From Prionace glauca (Eukaryota; Chordata; Chondrichthyes; Carcharhiniformes; Carcharhinidae), in NCBI GenBank assembly GCA_037974335.1, contig CM075760.1:67199477-67263476 (forward strand): a stretch of DNA of 64,000 bases, read 5' to 3'. Under the pieces are notes generated by a model. That model had not been told where the DNA came from. It did not search any database and saw only the letters and a program-made list of their open reading frames with translations. Below, piece after piece: positions 58,543 to 64,000 of this stretch; position 1 is the stretch's first letter; each line of letters starts with the position of its first letter. Both the position numbers and the translations under genes were made by a program.

Positions 58543-58614
58543 TCCCTGGTGGTCTAGTGGTTAGGATTCGGCGTTTTCACCGCCGCGGCCCGGGTTCGAT
58601 TCCCGGTCAGGGAA
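58543..58614 (+). tRNA. tRNA-Glu (anticodon TTC)
   Basis: A 72-nt cloverleaf. The acceptor is TCCCTGG/TCAGGGA with one G-T wobble, the anticodon stem is CGGCG/CGCCG with loop TTTTCAC (anticodon 58576-58578), and the T loop is TTCGATT. A and B boxes are intact and the discriminator is A. It matches the vertebrate tRNA-Glu-TTC type closely. No run of four T lies immediately downstream. It sits ~145 bp upstream of the zinc-finger start codon, on the same strand. Confidence 0.93.
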
Positions 58615-58759
58615 TGTAGATTTATTGCTGTACAACAATCCTGTGTTACTTCCCGGTCTGCACCAGTTCTGTCGGAATCAGTATCAGGGAGATTTCCTCT
58701 TTCGTATCTGAATTGGAAATGTCACATTTAAAGAACAAAGAAAAAAGGTCGCCTGCATC

Positions 58760-59662
58760 ATGGAGAAACCATGGAAATGTGCAGACTGTGGAAAGAGATA
58801 CAGATTCCCATCTCTGCTGGATGCTCATCGGCGCAGCCACACTGGGGAGAGGCCATTCATCTGCTCTCAATGTGGGGAGGGATTCATTCAACACTCCCAC
58901 CTGCAGTTGCACAAGCGAGTTCACACTGGAGAGAGACCATTCACCTGCTCTCAGTGTGGAAAAGGATTCACTGTGTTATCCACTTTGCAGAGACACCAGC
59001 GAATTCACACTGGGGAGAGGCCATTCACCTGCTCTGAGTGTGGGAAGGGATTCAACCAGTTATCCAATTTGCAGACACACCAGCGAATTCACACTGGGGA
59101 GAGGCCATTCACCTGCTCTCAGTGTGAGAAGAGATTCACTCGGTTATCCGACCTGCAGGCACATCAGCGCATTCACACTGGGGAGAGGCCATTCACCTGC
59201 TCTCAGTGTGGGAAGGGATTCACTCGGTCATCTGACATGCAGAAGCACAAACAAATTCACACTGGGGAGAGGTTGTTCATCTGCTCTCAGTGTGGGAAGG
59301 GATTCACTCAGTTCTCCAGCCTGCGGACACACCGGCAAGTTCATACTGGGGAGAGGCCGTTCACCTGCTCTCAGTGTGGAAAGGGATTCAGTGGACAATC
59401 CCACCTGCAGAGACACCAGCAAGTTCACACTGGGGAGAGGCCGGTTACCTGCTCTCAGTGTGGGAAGGGTTTCAGTCAGTTATCCAACCTGCAGAGACAC
59501 CAGCGAGTTCACACTGGGGAGAAGCCGTTTACTTGCTCTCAGTGTGGGAAGGGTTTCAGTCAGTTATCCAACCTGCAGAGACACCAGCGAGTTCACATGG
59601 GGAGAGGCCATTCACCTGCTCTCAGTGTGGGAAGGAATTCACTCTGTTATCCCACCTACTGA
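58760..59662 (+). CDS. C2H2 zinc-finger protein, ten tandem fingers
   Basis: A 300-residue frame starting [14 protein letters not shown], with ten C-x2-C-x12-H-x3-H fingers joined by TGERPF/TGEKPF linkers, a presumed nuclear DNA-binding protein. Helix residues (-1,2,3,6) read: F1 F,S,L,A; F2 Q,S,H,L; F3 V,S,T,R; F4 Q,S,N,T; F5 R,S,D,A; F6 R,S,D,K; F7 Q,S,S,T; F8 G,S,H,R; F9 and F10 both Q,S,N,R. No KRAB, SCAN or BTB domain is in this exon; upstream exons may exist. The ATG is chosen by its match to the paralogue on the other strand. After finger 10 a base is missing (GTTCACATGGGG at 59592-59603 instead of GTTCACACTGGGG), so the protein ends in an out-of-frame tail, [10 protein letters not shown] and a few more residues. 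The correct frame would hold most of an eleventh finger but stops at 59671, one residue short of finding its second His. Confidence 0.9.
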   Translation: MEKPWKCADCGKRYRFPSLLDAHRRSHTGERPFICSQCGEGFIQHSHLQLHKRVHTGERPFTCSQCGKGFTVLSTLQRHQRIHTGERPFTCSECGKGFNQLSNLQTHQRIHTGERPFTCSQCEKRFTRLSDLQAHQRIHTGERPFTCSQCGKGFTRSSDMQKHKQIHTGERLFICSQCGKGFTQFSSLRTHRQVHTGERPFTCSQCGKGFSGQSHLQRHQQVHTGERPVTCSQCGKGFSQLSNLQRHQRVHTGEKPFTCSQCGKGFSQLSNLQRHQRVHMGRGHSPALSVGRNSLCYPTY

Positions 59663-59673
59663 GACATCAGTGA

Positions 59674-60019
59674 GGTTACACTGGGGGAGAAATCTGCTCA
59701 GTGTATAAAAAGAGTTCAGAATTTCATCACAGCTGCTGAGGCACCAACAAGTTCACAGGGGTTGGATTCTGCTGTTATTGTTTCTGTTCTCACATCCAGG
59801 ACTGCATTTTGTTTACTCTCACAGTTGGACATTGGAGAGGGTCAGAGGGTTTCTTTCTGCTGGACTGGCTGGTCTCAGCCTCCAGTGGGCTGATGCTCTT
59901 TGAGTCTTTTTGCGAATACCTTGTTTTAAATTTCACAAGAATCACAGAGTGACAGGGTGTTAGGAAGTTTAGAGATATTTAGTCAGCATTTCTGTCTGAA
60001 ACACCCCCTAAACGCCCAT
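59674..60019 (+). other. Probable 3' untranslated region with decayed finger text
   Basis: Just after the finger exon, TACACTGGGGGAGAAATCTG and GAGGCACCAACAAGTTCACA resemble a worn finger and linker, suggesting the ancestral gene was longer. Nothing else was recognised before the LINE piece. Confidence 0.45.
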
Positions 60020-60300
60020 CCAATTTCCTTTGTAATTGTTTATTGTCTTCATTTCCTCCACCTTCGTAGGCAGCAAGTTCCAAATCATTACCATTCGCTG
60101 CATCAAAATATTCTTCCTCACGTTCTCCCTACATCCCTGACCCAAAACCTTAAATCTGTGTCCCCCCTCGTCCTTGTGCCATCAGCGAATGGGAACAACT
60201 TTTCTTTGTCCATCTTATCTAAACCTGTCAGAATCCTGACCACCTCTATCAAATCTCCCCTCAACCTCCTTTGCTCCAAGGGGAACAACCCCAGCCTGAC
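60020..60300 (-). mobile_element. CR1-type LINE ORF2 C-terminal and 3' fragment
   Basis: The - strand translates to GLFPLEQRRLRGDLIEVVRI, then LTGLDKMDKEKLFPFADGTR, the region between the reverse transcriptase and the end of CR1 ORF2. It is 5'-truncated and internally worn, and lies in the presumed 3' region of the + strand zinc-finger gene. Confidence 0.8.
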
Positions 60301-60306
60301 ATTGAC

Positions 60307-60312
60307 AATAAA
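60307..60312 (+). promoter_or_regulatory. Possible polyadenylation signal AATAAA
   Basis: AATAAA here and again at 60382-60387 lie downstream of the + strand zinc-finger exon. Either could end that transcript, but both are in AT-rich DNA where chance matches are common. Confidence 0.25.
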
Positions 60313-60929
60313 GAACAAACAGAATATGTTAGTACCTGAAATCAAATGGGAATATTGAATTTCTGTTGTAAAGACATTGTGAATAAATTGTCCTGGACAA
60401 TAATGAAATTGGGATAACTCACCTTAGGTGTGGATGAATGGAATATATCAATCTGGAAACCACCAACAGTTAGTGAAAGTCTGGAATGAGTAGCTGGAAA
60501 TCACTCCCTAACAGCACTGTGGTGTATTTACAGGCACTGTAGCAGTTCACGAAGGCAGTGTTGGGGTTGACCATGGCTGAGGCAGCAACATACAGACACA
60601 TATTCTGTTATAATGGAAGGACTGCAGATTGAATGTGAGGCATTATGGGACTGGACTGTCTTGATCACATTCCTGTGACTGCTCAGTTTCTGTAATTACA
60701 GACCATTAAAGCTGCTTAGCAGGGCCCTGACAGACGACCTGGTGAGAATATTTACTTGGAATGAGTTGGAATTAAGCTTATCCCAGGACCGGCTTGTGTT
60801 CAGAGGCTGAGATACCCAAATCTGTAAAAAAGGGGGGTCTGACCAATCAACAAACAGTGGTAGGTAGTTGGTGAAGAAGCGTTCTCAGGCATTGTTTAAA
60901 TTATTTTATCTCAAATTTAGAACATAGAA
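60313..60929. other. Intergenic stretch, no gene seen
   Basis: Ordinary-complexity DNA. A weak match to shark interspersed repeat text (GCACTGTAGCAGTTCACGAA) occurs near 60535. No coding frame with a domain. Confidence 0.45.
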
Positions 60930-61055
60930 CATTACAGCACAAACAGGCTCTTCGGCCCTCGAGTTGCGCCGATCACATCAACCCCACCAATCTATAGACC
61001 TATCTATAACCCCCAATCCCATTAAACCCCATATATCTATCCTGGACTGACGGTG
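60930..61055 (-). mobile_element. Antisense LINE/SINE-derived tail fragment
   Basis: Contains GAACATTACAGCACAAACAG, CTTCGGCCCTCGAGTTGCGC and CCCCAATCCCATTAAACCCC, recurrent antisense text in shark genomes. The surrounding DNA is unrelated. Confidence 0.6.
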
Positions 61056-61817
61056 ATGAGTTTTCTCAACTTTTTACAGGATATTGGAAGTGGTGGATTG
61101 GCAGATGGAAAACAGAAACTGAACATCACGTCTGACAAAGCCATTTGAGTTATAATAAAGGAGAACTAAGCATCTTGTATCTTATTTTAATCAAGGAGTT
61201 GTGAGCTTATAGTGTTCTGTCGCTTTAGGAAGCTATAGCTAAGAGAATGCTGAGGATTCATTGTTTGATATTTACGAGCTGTGAGAACCTGTATGTTTCA
61301 TTCGTTTATGTGGATGTTTGTAGATGTGTTTTATCATTGTTTTGGGCTACATTTGTTAAGGTTTATCTTTCTGGGGATTTAACCTTACCTTGAGTCTTTA
61401 ATTAAAGGTATTTCTTGAAGTTCAAAAACAGAACCACAAAAACGCTTAAGGAATTCATTTTGGTCATTCTTGTAAAGCACATGCTAAGTTTCTCTGCTTG
61501 TATATGAATGATATTTGTGGGTTGATTGCTTCAAGCTTTGAGGATTTCTGTCTGTGATTTAAATCAAACAGATTTTCAAAAAAAGTTTAATTAATAAAGC
61601 TTTTTTTTCAAAAGTTATGAGCCTGGAGCCATATTTACTGGCCAGAGACCTGATTCCAGGATATTTTACTAAACATGGGGGAATTTTAATCTGGATACAA
61701 TTCACACATGTGAGAATGAGAGTTTTAATTAGTCATGGTTATTTAAAATTTGGGAGATGTGAAATGATTCCGACCAATCTGGTGTTGGATTGATCTTTGG
61801 TTAAACTTCCAATCAGA
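61056..61817. other. AT-rich intergenic stretch, no gene seen
   Basis: About 760 bp, AT-rich, with T and A runs near 61580-61615. No reading frame with a domain and no recognised RNA gene. Confidence 0.45.
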
Positions 61818-62240
61818 GTTGAGAGGGTCAGTTTATGAGGAGAGACTGAGTGGACTGGGATTATACTCATTGGAATTCAGAAGAATGAGAGGAGCTTTTC
61901 TAGAAACACATAAAATTATAAATATAGTATATATAAAATTATCAGAATAGATAAGATAGAAGTAGGAAGGTTGTTTCAATTGGCAGGTGAAACTTGAACT
62001 AGGGGGCATTGCCTCAAAATAAGGGGGTACGGATTTAGAACTGAGTTGAGGAGGAACTTCTTCATGCAAAGTTTGTTTATTTATTAGTCACAAATAAGGC
62101 TTACATTCACACTACAGTGAAGTTACTTTGAAATTCCACTAGTTGCTGCACTCCAGCACCTTCTGTGGCATTCCCTGCCAGTGTTTGTTGAATGTTTTTA
62201 AGGCAAAGGATAGATAAATTCTTCAACCGTAAAGGAGAGA
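61818..62240 (+). mobile_element. LINE-derived fragment interrupted by a SINE
   Basis: GAGGAGAGACTGAGTGGACT, GGAATTCAGAAGAATGAGAG and AGTTGAGGAGGAACTTCTTC form the 5' half. GGCATTCCCTGCC and TGAATGTTTTTAAGGCAAAG continue the same element after the inserted SINE at 62074-62165. It belongs to the family whose tail survives in the macrosatellite spacer. The frame is lost. Confidence 0.7.
62074..62165 (-). mobile_element. SINE 3' fragment nested in the LINE
   Basis: TTTATTTATTAGTCACAAAT, then TTACATTCACACTACAGTGA and AGTTACTTTGAAATTCC, is the antisense 3' part of the same SINE family as 5089-5356. It splits the LINE text and is therefore younger than it. Confidence 0.75.
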
Positions 62241-62249
62241 ACACTCACA

Positions 62250-62470
62250 TTGGTATGCCTATCCTGCCAGTAGATTTGCAGGATTTTGTGGAAACAACAT
62301 TAGTGACATCTCTTCAGGGATTTGAGGTGTGTGCTGTACATTGCCCATGCTTCTGATGGATACAAGAGGGCAGAGACCACGGCTGCTCTGTGGAACATGA
62401 GGCTGGTGCTGGATCTGAGTCTTGAGCTTCAAACACTCTGTTCCTCATGCGTCCGAAGCCTGTAGTGATT
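62250..62470 (-). mobile_element. Non-LTR retrotransposon reverse-transcriptase C-terminal fragment (not CR1)
   Basis: The - strand translates in pieces to FGRMRNRVFEAQ, then (frame changed) AAVVSALLYPSEAW and MYSTHLKSLKRCH, then an in-frame stop, then FHKILQIYWQDRHT. This is the ALLYGSETW...LRKILRIRWQD region found just downstream of the catalytic core in RTE-like LINEs. At least one frameshift and one stop make it inactive. Confidence 0.65.
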
Positions 62471-62526
62471 AATTGGAGTTGATGTTGGGTTTCGTCTTTT
62501 CATCTTTGTATCTGCCTGTGTCGACA

Positions 62527-62925
62527 GGAGGCTCCCCAGAAGGCTGAGGGGGGACATGGTTGAGGTGTATAAGATTATGAGGGGTATGGACAGGGTGGAT
62601 AGGAAGCAGCTGTATCCCTTATTTGAAGGGTCAATAATGAGGTGGCATCATTTTAAGTTGAGGGACAGGAGGTTTTGGGGGATTTGAAGAAAAATGTTTT
62701 CACCCAGAGGGTGATGGGAGTCTGGAATTCACTGTCTGGGAGGGTAGTAGAGGCAGGAAACCTCACAACCTTTAAAAAGCACACGGATGAGCACTGGAAT
62801 GTTTTGACAGTTTAAACACCATCAGCCAAGTGCTGGAAAGTGGATTAATGCAAATTTAGTATAGTTTTGTCAGTGCAGACTTGATGGGCTGAAAGGCCTC
62901 TTCTGTACTGTATGACTCTATGACT
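62527..62925 (+). mobile_element. CR1-type LINE 3' end, inserted at the end of the - strand zinc-finger gene
   Basis: It starts in ORF2 C-terminal text (RLRGDMVEVYKIMRGMDRVD) and continues through TTTTCACCCAGAGGGTGATG and GATGGGCTGAAAGGCCTCTT to the CR1 tail TGTATGACTCTATGACT at 62909-62925. The frame is worn. The tail abuts the last zinc-finger codons of the opposite-strand gene. Confidence 0.85.
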
Positions 62926-63679
62926 TGTGAACTCGCTGGTGTTTCTGCAGTCGGGATGACTGAGTGAATCCCTTCCCACACACGGTGCAGGTGAACGGTC
63001 TCTCCCCAGTGTGAACTCGCTGGTGTGTCCGCAGGGAAGATGATGATCTGAATCTCTTTGTGCAGTGAGAGCAGCTAAACGGTCTCTCCTCAGTGTGAAT
63101 GCGCTGGTGGGACATCATTAGCTGAGAGCTTTTGAAATCCCTCCCACAGTCAGAGCATTTAAAGGGTCTCTCCTGGGTGTGAATGACATTGTGCCTCAGC
63201 AAGTAGGGCAACTGACTGAAACCTTTCTCACACACAGAGCAAGTGAACGGCCTCTCCCCAGTGTGAACTAACTGGTGTCTCCGCAGACCTGATGCCACAC
63301 TGAATCATTTCCCACACTCAGAGCAGGTGAACAGCCTCTCCCCAGTGTGAACTCGCTGATGGCTCTGCATATCACTTAACTGAGTGAATCCCTTCCCACA
63401 CGCAGAGCAGATGAAAGGTTTCTCCCCAGTGTGAAATCGCTGGTGTCTCTGCAGACTGGATAACCGAGTGAATCCTTTCCCACACTCAGAGCAAGTGAAT
63501 GGCCTTTCCCCAGTGTGAACTCGCTGGTGTCTCTGTAAGTCAATTATCTGAGTATATCCCTTCCCACACACAGAGCAGGTGAACGGTCTCTCCCCAGAGT
63601 GACTGCGCCGATGAATTTCCAGCTGAGATGGAAAACTGAATCCTCTCCCACAATCCCCACATTTCCACAGTTTCTCCAT
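62918..63679 (-). pseudogene. C2H2 zinc-finger gene, nine fingers, with an in-frame stop in finger 5
   Basis: Starts [14 protein letters not shown], the same first-finger type as the + strand paralogue, with TGERPF-type linkers. Fingers 1-4 are intact (63307-63679). In finger 5 the expected GGA after TCSECGK is TGA (63305-63307), and the frame then resumes unchanged as FSVASGLRRHQLVH and four more fingers. Helix residues (-1,2,3,6) include F2 Q,I,D,R; F3 R,S,S,R; F4 Q,S,D,S; F9 Q,S,R,K. The last finger ends HQRVHKS-stop, with K, S and TAG encoded by the CR1 tail instead of a TGERPF linker. A single substitution is the only break, so this could be a very young pseudogene, a polymorphic null allele or a consensus error. 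Confidence 0.8.
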
Positions 63680-63744
63680 GGTGCAGGTGTCCTTGTAACT
63701 TTCCAGATTAAACAGTCAGTTAAATCTCACACAGAAGACGGATA

Positions 63745-63835
63745 CAGCAGTCTCTCCCCGCTGTGAATGCTGCGATGTATTTTCAGGCTGTGTAACTGGT
63801 TAAAACTCTTTCCATACTCAGTGCACTGGAACACT
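63745..63835 (-). pseudogene. Degenerate upstream zinc finger (5' region of the - strand gene)
   Basis: The - strand reads FQCTEYGKSFNQLHSLKIHR, then SIHSGER. The second zinc Cys is replaced by Tyr. An in-frame stop separates it from the MEKLW start, supporting 63679 as the start. The text resembles leader sequence seen in front of related shark finger exons. Confidence 0.6.
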
Positions 63836-64000
63836 CTCACTCAGCTCTGTGTGTCTCGCTGCTTTTCCAGGCACACTGATGCTTAAATTCTCCTGAAGCA
63901 GACAGAACAGAGAAACATTTCTCCTTCTAGATTCAAAGGTCAATGATGTTGAGGTCCTGATAAATTGAGTGACTCTGTCAGATGCTGATGTGATGTTTCA
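63836..64000. other. Upstream flank of the - strand zinc-finger gene
   Basis: Probably leader or intron of that gene; no splice site could be fixed before the window ends. Confidence 0.4.

Noticed and set aside
58713-59708. 331-residue frame overlapping the + strand zinc-finger exon
   Set aside because: A shifted-frame shadow of the finger repeat (HSPALSV-type period); no zinc ligands.
1-64000. Endogenous retrovirus or other capsid/envelope-bearing element
   Set aside because: No LTR pair, protease, integrase, capsid or envelope text was recognised; all reverse-transcriptase text is of the non-LTR type.

Overview
The window looks like nuclear DNA of a cartilaginous fish (shark or ray). This is inferred from its repeats: a tRNA-derived SINE whose 3' end reads into an ACACTAATAAATAA tail, many CR1-type LINE 3' ends carrying the TGACTCTATGACT-like tail, and antisense LINE pieces of the 'cattcggccc' type. 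The intronless C2H2 zinc-finger exons starting MEKxWKCxDCG point the same way. No bacterial, organellar or viral gene was recognised.

Bases 1-52057 are one composite macrosatellite. Each unit holds, in order: a 650-bp non-repetitive block, a reverse-oriented SINE, a short LINE tail, a CA/GAGA-rich array (about 1.0-1.2 kb), two short CR1 fragments in opposite orientation, a TG/TTTCTC-rich array that is the reverse-complement type of the CA array, and a very long CT/TG array built from ~20-26-bp units with a GTATCTG core. Unit starts lie at 4440, 31351 and 46740, so successive periods are 26,911 and 15,389 bp. A fourth unit is cut by the left edge (1-4439). The spacers are about 99% alike, while the CT/TG arrays differ greatly in length and contain nested tandem duplications (about 4.8, 5.74, 1.94 and 5.2-5.7 kb). 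The array has almost no stop codons in any + frame, so apparent proteins of up to 4,625 residues there are compositional artefacts and are not annotated.

At 52058 the macrosatellite ends in a CR1 LINE with an uninterrupted endonuclease-reverse transcriptase reading frame (about 770 codons) that lacks both its 5' and 3' ends. It abuts a 60-bp satellite (11 full units, 54361-55018) and then a SINE 3' end.

Bases 55250-64000 are the gene-bearing part. A CpG-rich promoter-like region carries eleven copies of a 33-bp unit, each with a YY1-type CCATCTTG and an RFX-type GTTGCCA half-site, followed by CRE, CCAAT and ETS-like sites. Downstream are tRNA-Gly(GCC), a decayed tRNA-Asn, tRNA-Glu(TTC) and a ten-finger zinc-finger exon on the + strand (58760-59662). 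A second, convergent nine-finger gene on the - strand (62918-63679) has a stop inside finger 5. Its present stop codon was supplied by the tail of a CR1 insertion. The intervals between are filled with decayed LINE and SINE pieces, including a SINE nested in a LINE. The two zinc-finger genes look like members of a local paralogous cluster; their targets cannot be read from the sequence.
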